Notes under the pieces: generated by a model | Seen by the model: the letters and a program-made list of their open reading frames with translations, nothing else | What the model was told of the DNA's origin: nothing | Databases searched by the model: none | Translations under genes and position numbers: made by a program | NCBI GenBank assembly: GCA_011321845.1 | Contig: DROQ01000050.1 | Coordinates: 1-38,069, forward strand | Reading direction: 5' to 3' | Length of the DNA stretch: 38,069 nucleotides | DNA from: Planctomycetota bacterium | GTDB lineage: Bacteria; Planctomycetota; UBA1135; GCA-002748355 | Shown here: positions 23,753-30,479 of the stretch, piece by piece | How positions within the stretch are numbered: the first letter of the stretch is position 1 | Layout: the number at the start of each line of letters is the position of its first letter

Positions 23753-24085
23753 GACAAAATGATTCCCCGAGAATTTCGAGATTTTTTCCGCTTCTGGTGA
23801 AACTCCGATAAACTCGGAGTCTACTGAGGCAGGGAGCTCAAAGGACTTGTCCCGCTCGACTCCCAAGATTCATAAGAAAGTCATCGCTGTTCCTGCCTCT
23901 TAAGACCTGAAAGTCCTCGATCCTTCTGACATCCCTCGGGGTCTGTCCATACCTGACACTTCCACCAAAACCAGGTTCCTTCGCTCCTCCAAGGCTGCCT
24001 ACTTGGGGATGGGCACAGTTTTGGTCGAAAGATACAGGGTGAACCGCCAAGGATTGGGACGGGTTCTTTCCTCAAATTCCAAAAA
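23753..24085. other. 333-base intergenic region with one short hairpin
   Basis: This AT-richer gap holds no convincing gene. Small minus-strand frames (for example 23838-24050) lack family signal, an SD and codon bias. A 7-bp perfect hairpin (ACTCCGA, loop TAAAC, TCGGAGT) lies at 23802-23820, but no T-run follows. It could be a weak terminator for dgt or a leader structure for the next gene. Confidence 0.6.
23802..23820 (+). terminator. Weak hairpin downstream of dgt
   Basis: A perfect 7-bp stem with a 5-base loop begins 50 bases after the dgt stop. It has no U-tract, so intrinsic termination is doubtful. Confidence 0.25.
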
Positions 24086-25303
24086 ATGACCTCAGTTCAT
24101 CCCACAGACACTTGGGCGGACGCTCCCTATCCACCGAAGGGCAGCTTTTCCCCCTTTGCCGAGTCTCCCCAAGCTCCTTTCGAGCCCGATTCCATGGACC
24201 CGGCCGAGCTGCTCCAAAGGATCGGCCTGGACCAGCGTCTCACCGAGATCGGTGAGCGGCTCACCCTGGACCTTCCGGGGTTTCTGGCCATGTACGTGGG
24301 ACCACTGCAGGACGAAAGCCCCGCGCCCAGCCTCTCCATGGGACTGATCACGCGCCACCCTCTGACCTCCTCCACCAAGAGGACCCTCAGGCTGGCCATT
24401 GGGCGCTTTCTGGGCATCCCAAGAATCTGCCTCGGTTGCTGGATCCCCCAAGACCTCCGCACCGAGTTGTTGAGGGATAAGGCCGGGATCGATCTCCTCC
24501 TCCAGGGGACCAAAATCGCCGGCGCCGAAGATCCCCTGGCATCCATCGGAGCCCAGCTTGCCCAATCCCCCGCTCCGCAAGCCGCCCTCATGGAGCTGAA
24601 GATGGCCTTCGAAGCCCTCCTCCGCTTTCCTCCCGCAGGCGAAACCAAGGAACCAAAACTCGCTCCCGACCCGAGGGACTTCCATCCCCAGATTGGTCCC
24701 ACCCTCGCCATCGAACATCTCGCCAACGCCATGCTCCTCAAGCTTGGGGCATACACTCCCTCCCTGGGAGAGCGAAAAAAGGTCCTGGAAAAGCACTACC
24801 CCCTCAGCCCCAGCCGGCTCAAGCTCCTGCTCTGGGGGCTGGACGGAGGAGTCGGCCCGGCCCCCCTCGATCAGGTCCAGCTCGAAGAATCAACCTCGAG
24901 GGAAGAAGCCCTCTGGCACGAGCTGCGCAACCTCTGCCTCGGCCTCTACGTGGGCATCCGCTTCCCGGACGCCAAGCTGGAACTCGACGCGCCTGCACAC
25001 CCCATCTACAAGGAAGTCTCCCTCCCCAGGACCCGCATCGGGAAATTGTGGAGAAAGTTACGCGGCCCCCGCAAGACGGAGTTGGGCCTGGACCCCTACG
25101 GCCTCCTCCTGCTCGCCCTGGTCCTGGCAAAGACAGGTCCCGACAAGGAGAACAAGGACCTTTGTCTCGACATCTCCGACCTCCTCCCCAACCTGGGCGG
25201 TGGCATCCTCGCCCACCCCAACTGGGAGAACCTGCGCCGCGAAGCCATGAGCCTTCGGCCCATGCTTCTCTGCGGCGCTCGCGACTTCCTTTCGGCGGTT
25301 TAA
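24086..25303 (+). CDS. Unidentified 405-aa protein
   Basis: I do not recognise a family. The frame has the C/G-rich third positions of its neighbours and is the only coherent reading here. The protein is soluble, without signal peptide or membrane segment. Residues 37-75 (MDPAELLQRIGLDQRLTEIGERLTLDLPGFLAMYVGP) begin a helical region. Around 93-115 there is a basic patch (TSSTKRTLRLAIGRFLGIPR). A WHELRNLCLGLYVGIRF helix and a Lys/Arg patch (RIGKLWRKLRGPRKTE) come later, followed by hydrophobic GLLLLALVLAK. The first 36 residues are Pro- and Ser-rich and may not be translated; ATG at 24194 is an alternative start. Neither start has a clear SD. It is convergent with the adenosine deaminase gene 28 bases downstream. 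Confidence 0.7.
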   Translation: MTSVHPTDTWADAPYPPKGSFSPFAESPQAPFEPDSMDPAELLQRIGLDQRLTEIGERLTLDLPGFLAMYVGPLQDESPAPSLSMGLITRHPLTSSTKRTLRLAIGRFLGIPRICLGCWIPQDLRTELLRDKAGIDLLLQGTKIAGAEDPLASIGAQLAQSPAPQAALMELKMAFEALLRFPPAGETKEPKLAPDPRDFHPQIGPTLAIEHLANAMLLKLGAYTPSLGERKKVLEKHYPLSPSRLKLLLWGLDGGVGPAPLDQVQLEESTSREEALWHELRNLCLGLYVGIRFPDAKLELDAPAHPIYKEVSLPRTRIGKLWRKLRGPRKTELGLDPYGLLLLALVLAKTGPDKENKDLCLDISDLLPNLGGGILAHPNWENLRREAMSLRPMLLCGARDFLSAV

Positions 25304-25331
25304 GGCTCCAGGAGGGCCCTTCCGTCCCTCC

Positions 25332-26564
25332 TCAGTCCCTCCTCAGTCCCGCCTCGTGATAGAGCTGGTCGATGAAATCGATCACTCGGCGGACATAAGC
25401 CCGCTTCTCGAGATAGGGTCCGGGGAAAAAGCTCCGCTTGAAGCCATAGAGCAGGATGTGCTTGAAGTCCCGGGGGGACAAGTGGAAGGTTTGGAGAGCC
25501 TTCATGCACTCCTCGGTGACGGTGGTATTGGACACCAGACGGTTATCCGTGCAAATCGTCGTGGAGAGCTTGGCCTTGTGCATCTTCCGGAAGGGGTGCT
25601 TGCTCAGGTCGTCCCGGAATTCGGGAAGGGTCTGCTGGTTCGAGGTCAGGCAAACCTCGATGGTCACTCTCCGGTCGCCGACATAGCGCACAAGCTTGTC
25701 CACATATCCCTTCTTGTCCTGGATGCTCTTGTCCTGGATCTTGCGCGAGGAAAAGAGCCAGGTCCCGTGTCCGATCCGGTCGGCGTGGCAGTCGGTAATC
25801 GCCTGGAAGATGGATTCGGGTCCATAGTCCTCGCCCGCGTGCACGGTCTTGCCCAAAAAGTGCGCGTGCACGAGTTGGTAGGCCTCCTGGTGGTCGGCGG
25901 CCGGAAAGCCTCGTTCCTGGCCTGCGAGGTCGAATCCGACCACCGGGACCCCGTCCTCCTCCCGGGAGAGAACCGCGGCCCGGGCCAGTTCCAGCGAAGC
26001 CAGCGCAAAAATCCGCTCCTCGGAAGTCAGGGGGAGGGCCTGGAAATAGGCTCCATAATGCGGGCTGAAGTGACAGTTGAAGTAGCGCATCGCGCAAACG
26101 ATGATCCCGCTGTGGAAGGGCGGAACGCTGCCGTTCTTGACCTCCGGCCTGCGGTTGAAGGCCCGCTCCGCGCGCCGCAGCCCCTTGCCCACGGCCTTGA
26201 GCACCTTGCGCAGGCCAAAACCTCCATGCACATGGAGCTGGGGCGCGAAGCGCACCTCCAGGTAATAGACCCCCTCGCGCTGGCAGTCCTCGGCCAGCTC
26301 ATAGGCGGCCCGCTCCAAGGCCTCCGCGTCCTTCAGACAGGCCACCGTGTATTCGAAGCCCTTGAGGTATTCGGGGAGGTTTTTATAGGCCCGTTTGAAC
26401 ACCAGCTTGCGCAGACCTTCTTCGCTGGAGGAAGGCAGAGCCACCTTGCGCTCCTTCGCCAGCTCGATCAGCGTGGGGAGGCGCAGGCTCCCATCGAGGT
26501 GCACGTGGAGATCCGTCTTGGGCAGCTTGCGAACGAGTTCTTCTGTCAGGGGTGTTTTTGCCAT
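25332..26564 (-). CDS. add: Adenosine deaminase family enzyme
   Basis: The 410-aa amidohydrolase converts adenosine (or a related nucleoside) to inosine. Zinc- and substrate-site motifs are in place: DLHVHLDGS near residue 18, YLEVRFAPQLH, VGFDLAGQE, the catalytic HAGED (KTVHAGEDYGPESI), DRIGHGTWLF and CTDNRLVSNTTVTEE. The last reads TDN where animal and E. coli enzymes have TDD/SDD; TDNR is also known in actinobacterial-type enzymes, so the protein is probably active. It exceeds the usual ~340 aa because of extra segments around 140-180 and 280-300. AAGGA lies about seven bases before the ATG. The C-terminus ends in a tandem 11-base duplication (GGGACTGAGGA), which supplies the final codons and stop. 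Confidence 0.92.
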   Translation of the reverse strand: MAKTPLTEELVRKLPKTDLHVHLDGSLRLPTLIELAKERKVALPSSSEEGLRKLVFKRAYKNLPEYLKGFEYTVACLKDAEALERAAYELAEDCQREGVYYLEVRFAPQLHVHGGFGLRKVLKAVGKGLRRAERAFNRRPEVKNGSVPPFHSGIIVCAMRYFNCHFSPHYGAYFQALPLTSEERIFALASLELARAAVLSREEDGVPVVGFDLAGQERGFPAADHQEAYQLVHAHFLGKTVHAGEDYGPESIFQAITDCHADRIGHGTWLFSSRKIQDKSIQDKKGYVDKLVRYVGDRRVTIEVCLTSNQQTLPEFRDDLSKHPFRKMHKAKLSTTICTDNRLVSNTTVTEECMKALQTFHLSPRDFKHILLYGFKRSFFPGPYLEKRAYVRRVIDFIDQLYHEAGLRRD

Positions 26565-26652
26565 GCGTCATCCTTGAGCCGATCCGGGCTCCTGTCAATT
26601 CTTCTTCGGGTCCGTCCTTCCCTGGACCAGGCCCATCCCCCATCATGCCCCT

Positions 26653-27393
26653 ATGAAGGTCCAGGACCAGAAGATCCAGGTGCACCCCGAGCACGAAGAC
26701 CTCGCCGCCCTGGCGAACCAGGGCTTCGACGCCCTCTGGCAGGATCTCCAAGGCCCCGTCCTGGACCGCAACCGGCTCCGTCGGGTGGAATTCGTGGAGT
26801 GGAACGGTGAAGCTTTCTACCTCAAGCGCTTCTTGGGGATCCAATGGAAGAACGCCGTCAAGCTGCGTTTCCTGGAGCGACCCCACTGCCAGAGCCAGGC
26901 CTTCCGCGAAGCCCTGGTCATCGAACGCCTCCGCAATCTAGGCTTTCATCCACCCAGCCTCCTCCTCGCCGCCGAGGAGACCCGCTTGGGGCACGAGCAG
27001 CGCTCCCTTCTCGCCACCGCACCCCTGCCGGGCCTATCCCTTAGTGAACTCTACCGCGACCGCCCCATGCCCCAAGAACTCCTTCTCCGCTGCGCGGAGA
27101 CCTTCGGCAAGATCCTCCGCGCCGGGATCTACCTCCCCGACCTCGGGCTCGACCACTGCTTCCTCCTCCAGGGGGACCACTTGGGACTGATCGACTTCCA
27201 CAACGCTCGCTTCAGCCCCGCCCCCAGGCAGCGCGACCTCGCCCGCGCCCTCGCCCACTGGTTCAAATCCCCCGGCGGCTCCCAGCTCTGGGACCAGGTC
27301 GTCCCCTTCACCGAGGCCTATCTGCGGGCCGCCGAGCTGAGCCAATGGATCCCCGGGGTCCTTTTCAGGCTCCAGCGCCGCCTCGGCTCATGA
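26653..27393 (+). CDS. Lipopolysaccharide kinase (Kdo/WaaP-like) family protein
   Basis: The 246-aa product resembles the WaaP/KdkA group of kinase-fold enzymes that phosphorylate heptose or Kdo in the lipopolysaccharide core. Landmarks are VEFVEWNGEAFYLKRFLG (Lys of the ATP site), SQAFREALVIERLRNLGFHPPS (alpha-C Glu), a catalytic-loop-like LPDLGLDHCFLL where WaaP has HRD....HFLL, and LIDFHNARF in place of the DFG-type metal motif. The HRD His is replaced, but the Asp and the following His are kept, so activity is plausible but unproven. It lacks a signal peptide, as expected for a cytoplasmic LPS kinase. Its stop overlaps the start of the methyltransferase (ATGA), so the pair is probably coupled. 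Confidence 0.8.
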   Translation: MKVQDQKIQVHPEHEDLAALANQGFDALWQDLQGPVLDRNRLRRVEFVEWNGEAFYLKRFLGIQWKNAVKLRFLERPHCQSQAFREALVIERLRNLGFHPPSLLLAAEETRLGHEQRSLLATAPLPGLSLSELYRDRPMPQELLLRCAETFGKILRAGIYLPDLGLDHCFLLQGDHLGLIDFHNARFSPAPRQRDLARALAHWFKSPGGSQLWDQVVPFTEAYLRAAELSQWIPGVLFRLQRRLGS

Positions 27394-28040
27394 CCTCCCC
27401 CGGAAGTTCCCGACGTTACGAGAGCCAGGCCAGGGCGGCAGCCTACAAGGCGCGCAACCCCGCCCGCGACCAGGAAGAAAGAGCCCTCCTCTCCGCCCTC
27501 CTCGCAAGGGGAGGACAGCCGCCATCCGGCCCCGTCCGCTCCATCCTCGACGCTCCCTGCGGGACAGGTCGACTCTATCCCCTGCTCAGACAGACCTTCG
27601 CCTCGGCCACCTACATCGGCCTCGACGGGTCCCAGGCCATGCTGGACCAGGCCCGGACCCTCGTCCCCGCCCCCCTCCTCCGAGGCGACCTCCTGCACCT
27701 TCCCTTCGGAGAACGCAGCTTCGACCTGGTCCTCTCCTTCCGCTTCCTCCACCATCTCCCCGCCCCCGCGGCCGCCCGCGCCCTGGAACAGCTCGCTCGA
27801 CGCAGCCGCAGCGACCTCGTGGTCAGCGCCTTCCACCCCTGGTCGACCCACCACTTCTCCCGCCGCCTCCGGAGCTGGCTCCGCCGCCGCCCCATCCCCC
27901 GTCACGCCCACAGCCCCGGCTGGGTCGCCGCGCAGCTCCAGCGCCTCGGATTGCAGGAGGTCGAGAGAGCCCGCATCGGACACCTCCGTGACCTCTGGGT
28001 CGGCCTCTACCGCCGGGAAGGACCCGAGCGCACTCCCTAA
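27390..28040 (+). CDS. Class I SAM-dependent methyltransferase (Methyltransf_11 type)
   Basis: The 216-aa product has motif I SILDAPCGTGRLYPLL, an acidic motif II YIGLDGSQAM, and LLRGDLLHLPFGERSFDLVLSFRFLHHL, as in ubiquinone/menaquinone-type small-molecule methyltransferases. I chose ATG 27390 because it overlaps the upstream kinase stop; a start at 27345 would add a proline-rich shadow segment. The substrate cannot be read from the sequence. Coupling to a WaaP-like kinase hints at lipid or glycan modification. Its TAA stop lies inside the CCTAAC target duplication of the inserted element that follows, so the C-terminus is intact despite the insertion. Confidence 0.85.
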   Translation: MTSPGSSRRYESQARAAAYKARNPARDQEERALLSALLARGGQPPSGPVRSILDAPCGTGRLYPLLRQTFASATYIGLDGSQAMLDQARTLVPAPLLRGDLLHLPFGERSFDLVLSFRFLHHLPAPAAARALEQLARRSRSDLVVSAFHPWSTHHFSRRLRSWLRRRPIPRHAHSPGWVAAQLQRLGLQEVERARIGHLRDLWVGLYRREGPERTP

Positions 28041-28041
28041 C
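28036..28041. repeat. Left copy of 6-bp target site duplication (CCTAAC)
   Basis: CCTAAC immediately precedes the left inverted repeat and recurs at 29081-29086 just after the right one. It contains the TAA stop of the methyltransferase gene. Confidence 0.8.
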
Positions 28042-28089
28042 AGTCTGTCGGGCTGACCGACCAACCGGCCATCTTTTCCGCTCCTACCA

Positions 28090-28185
28090 GTGCGCTCCCT
28101 TTCTCCGCCCGGCACGGAATCCTCCAAAGACTTTGGCCTCAGGCGCCTTCGGCGAAGTCGGCCAAAGCCTTTGGAGGATTCCGAG
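28090..28185. repeat. Left 96-bp subterminal inverted repeat containing a long hairpin
   Basis: It matches the reverse complement of 28933-29028 with about four mismatches. It contains an imperfect 67-base palindrome (28116-28182) that opens GGAATCCTCCAAAG and closes CTTTGGAGGATTCC, with inner GGCC and CGCCTTCGGCG pairing. Confidence 0.9.
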
Positions 28186-28533
28186 TTCAGCCCGGATCTT
28201 TTATAAGCCGCCCCTGTTCGCAACGGCTTTTACCTTCAGGCTGGCCCCACTTCCGCCCACACCCACCCCGGCCCTGGCCCTAGCGTCCAAAACCAGGGGA
28301 GGGTCCATGGTCTCGTTGGAGGAAAGACTCCCTTCGGCTCTGGAGGAATATGAGCCGGGGTACTACCTCTTCTTGATCCTGTTGGAGCCGAGACAGAAGA
28401 TGCGGGACAACAACAGCATCGAGGAGGGGTCCAACCCCCACTTTCCGAGCTTGGGAAAGGAGATCCCCTTGGGTAGCAGCTTGAGCCCGGCATACGCAAA
28501 CAAAAAGCGCACCCCGGGTTCCCCCAGCGACAA

Positions 28534-28890
28534 CTACCCTGACACATGGGGATTCTGCCTCCGAAAGGAGTAGATCGTGTCGTGATCGGGGTGGGTGTTG
28601 GCGGTAATGAACCGGGCTCCAAGGTCACGATACGTGGTCCTTTCGATCCTACGGGAAGAAAAGATCCCATGCGTATCGCAGTAGATCAAAAGGGAGAGCA
28701 TGAGCCTTGGGTGATACTGGGGGGACCCGCTCCCAGGATGATTGGTTTTGAAGGCCGAAAGGTCCACCCGCTCTACGGCCTGGAGGATGAAGTGGGAAGT
28801 GTTCTCTTTGGGGATCCGACCCCGAAGGTCGGGAGGAAGGAGTGGAAGTTGTTTGTGATTTGCTTCAACGAAGGGGCCAGGGGGAATTTT
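28534..28890 (-). pseudogene. N-terminal remnant of an IS1182-family (DUF772) transposase
   Basis: In one minus-strand frame from about 28890 to a stop at 28534, the translation reads PPGPFVEANHKQLPLLPPDL, RGRIPKE, HFILQAVERVDLSAFKTNH, QYHPRLMLSLLIYCDTHGIF, SSRRIERTTYRDLGARFI, then NTHPDHDTIYSFRRQN. This is the DUF772-type N-terminal region of IS1182-like transposases, where LLPPDL..W(I/V)P..H...I, YHP..ML.LL.Y and HPDHDTI..FRR are standard. No proper start codon exists before the LLPPDL region, and the frame ends right after FRRQN. The DDE catalytic domain is missing or unrecognisable, so the gene is dead. Confidence 0.8.
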
Positions 28891-28932
28891 ATGGTTCGGG
28901 GTGGGGGCAGCTCAAGAAAGGCTTGGGCCAAA

Positions 28933-29028
28933 CTCGGGATCCTCCAAGGGCTTTGGCCGACTTCGCCGAAGGCGCCTGAGGCCAAAGTCTTTGGAGGATT
29001 CCGAGCCGGGCGGAGAAAGGGGGCGCAC
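28933..29028. repeat. Right 96-bp subterminal inverted repeat containing a long hairpin
   Basis: This is the inverted partner of 28090-28185. It ends 52 bases from the right tip of the element, against 48 bases on the left. It also folds on itself. Confidence 0.9.
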
Positions 29029-29080
29029 TCGTGAGAGGGGAAAATGAGGGCAAAGGTTGGGTGGGTACGTCCGACAGACT

Positions 29081-29086
29081 CCTAAC
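29081..29086. repeat. Right copy of 6-bp target site duplication (CCTAAC)
   Basis: CCTAAC directly follows the right inverted repeat. Its complement holds the TAG stop of the response-regulator gene. Confidence 0.8.
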
Positions 29087-30479
29087 CTTCCCGGTGGCGG
29101 AAACGCTCGGGGTCGATGCCATGCTTTTTCATCAAGCGGTACATGGTGCCCCTGGGAATCTCCGCTTCCTGGGCGGAGCGGGAAACATCTCCGCCGTTCT
29201 TCTCGAGAAGACTCGCGAGGTATTCCCGTTCGAACTCGGCGATGCGCTCCTTGCGGCTCTGGAAGAAGCTCGCCCCCTCCAGGCTGGTCTCGACCGCCCC
29301 CAGGAGGGCGAACTCGTCCGGGAGCAGATCCACGGGGATCTCCTCCCCCTCGGAGAGGGCGACGAGACGCTTGATCACGTTCTGAAGCTGGCGCACGTTT
29401 CCAGGCCAGTCGTAACGTTCGAAGATTTCCATCACGTCCGGGCCGAGCCTCTTGGGGCCTTTCCCCATGTCCCTGGAAAACTCGCTGAGAAAATGCCGGG
29501 CCAGGAGGGGGATGTCCTCCTTTCGCTCCCGCAGTGAAGGGATCTGCAACTCCACCACGTTGAGCCGGAAGTAGAGATCCTCCCGAAAACGCCCCGCCTT
29601 GACTTCCTTCCCGAGATCCCTGTTCGTGGCAGCGAGAATGCGAAGGTCCACGGCGATCTCCTTTCTCCCCCCCAAGCGGCGGAAACGCCGTTCCTGCAGG
29701 AGGCGCAGGAGTTTGGCCTGGAGGGGGAGAGGAAGCTCGGCGACCTCGTCCAGAAAGAAGGTTCCCCCCTCCGCCAGCTCCACCAGCCCGATGTTTCGCC
29801 CAGCCGCGCCGGTGAAGGCTCCCTTCTCATGCCCAAAGAACTCGCTCTCGAGCAAGGATTCGGGGATGGCCCCGCAGTCCACGGGGACGAAGGGCCGCTC
29901 CGCCCGGGCGCTCGCCCCGTGGATGCTGCGCGCCACAAGCTCCTTGCCCGTGCCCGTGTCCCCCAGGATCAGCACATCCAGGTCCACGGCGGCGACCTTT
30001 TGGATCAAGGCGAAGAGTTCCCGCATCCGCGGACTCTCGCCGAGCATCTTGCGGAAGCGGTACTGCTTCTCCACCTGCCGCCGCAGGAAACGGTTGGCCA
30101 CCTTGAGCTCCCTCTGCTCGAGAATGCGCATCACCGTCGCCTTCAAGTCCTCGGGCAAAAAGGGCTTGGTGATGTAGTCCGTCGCTCCCAGCTTCATGCT
30201 TTCCACCGCGCTCTCCACGCTCGGAAAGGCCGTCATCATCAGGACGCTGAGGTCGGGGTTGACGGCCTTGCCGATCCGCAGCAGCTCGATCCCATCCTTG
30301 CCCGGCATGCGGATGTCGCTGATCAGAAGATCGAAGCTCTCCTCCTCCAAAAGAGCCGCCGCCTCCCCGCTCTTGGAGCAGAGACGGATCTCCAAGCCGG
30401 GGAGATCCTCGAGGGTATCCTCCACCACTTCGAGGAGGCCCTCCTCATCGTCCACTACGAGAATTCGCGTTCGTTTCAT
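29082..30479 (-). CDS. NtrC-family sigma-54-dependent response regulator
   Basis: The 465-aa product has a receiver domain (residues 1-120: acidic pocket Asp10/Asp11, phospho-acceptor Asp55 in LLISDIRMPG, Thr in MMTAF, Lys in TKPF). A sigma-54 AAA+ domain follows (Walker A GDTGTGKE, sigma-54 contact loop GAFTGA, Walker B GGTFFLDEVAEL, arginine-finger region RFREDLYFRLNVV). A Fis-type helix-turn-helix ends the protein (NGGDVSRSAQEAEIPRGTMYRLMKKHGI). I chose ATG 30479 because it overlaps the kinase stop (ATGA); the frame extends further upstream only as shadow. Its probable targets are the sigma-54 promoter at 32719 and the palindromic sites in the same intergenic region. The TAG stop lies in the target duplication of the adjacent IS remnant. 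Confidence 0.95.
   Translation of the reverse strand: MKRTRILVVDDEEGLLEVVEDTLEDLPGLEIRLCSKSGEAAALLEEESFDLLISDIRMPGKDGIELLRIGKAVNPDLSVLMMTAFPSVESAVESMKLGATDYITKPFLPEDLKATVMRILEQRELKVANRFLRRQVEKQYRFRKMLGESPRMRELFALIQKVAAVDLDVLILGDTGTGKELVARSIHGASARAERPFVPVDCGAIPESLLESEFFGHEKGAFTGAAGRNIGLVELAEGGTFFLDEVAELPLPLQAKLLRLLQERRFRRLGGRKEIAVDLRILAATNRDLGKEVKAGRFREDLYFRLNVVELQIPSLRERKEDIPLLARHFLSEFSRDMGKGPKRLGPDVMEIFERYDWPGNVRQLQNVIKRLVALSEGEEIPVDLLPDEFALLGAVETSLEGASFFQSRKERIAEFEREYLASLLEKNGGDVSRSAQEAEIPRGTMYRLMKKHGIDPERFRHREG

Larger units (their letters stand above)
28042..29080. mobile_element. Decayed IS element (IS1182-like transposase remnant)
   Basis: About 1039 bp are bounded by inverted repeats starting AGTCTGTCGG (28042-28051, and complement at 29071-29080), with looser matching for about 15 more bases. 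It is flanked by CCTAAC direct repeats. Inside lie two 96-bp near-identical inverted copies and an N-terminal piece of a DDE transposase. Full IS1182-family elements are usually 1.5-1.9 kb, so this one is internally deleted or mutated and presumably immobile unless a relative supplies transposase. Confidence 0.85.

Noticed and set aside
23838..24050. 70-aa minus-strand frame between dgt and the unknown gene
   Set aside because: No Shine-Dalgarno sequence, no codon bias like the neighbours, no family pattern.
25356..26810. 484-aa plus-strand frame opposite adenosine deaminase
   Set aside because: It is antisense to an enzyme with complete active-site motifs, and its own sequence shows no family.
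28133..28573. 146-aa plus-strand frame inside the IS remnant
   Set aside because: It starts within a palindromic inverted repeat and runs opposite transposase remains. It has no homology signal or Shine-Dalgarno sequence.
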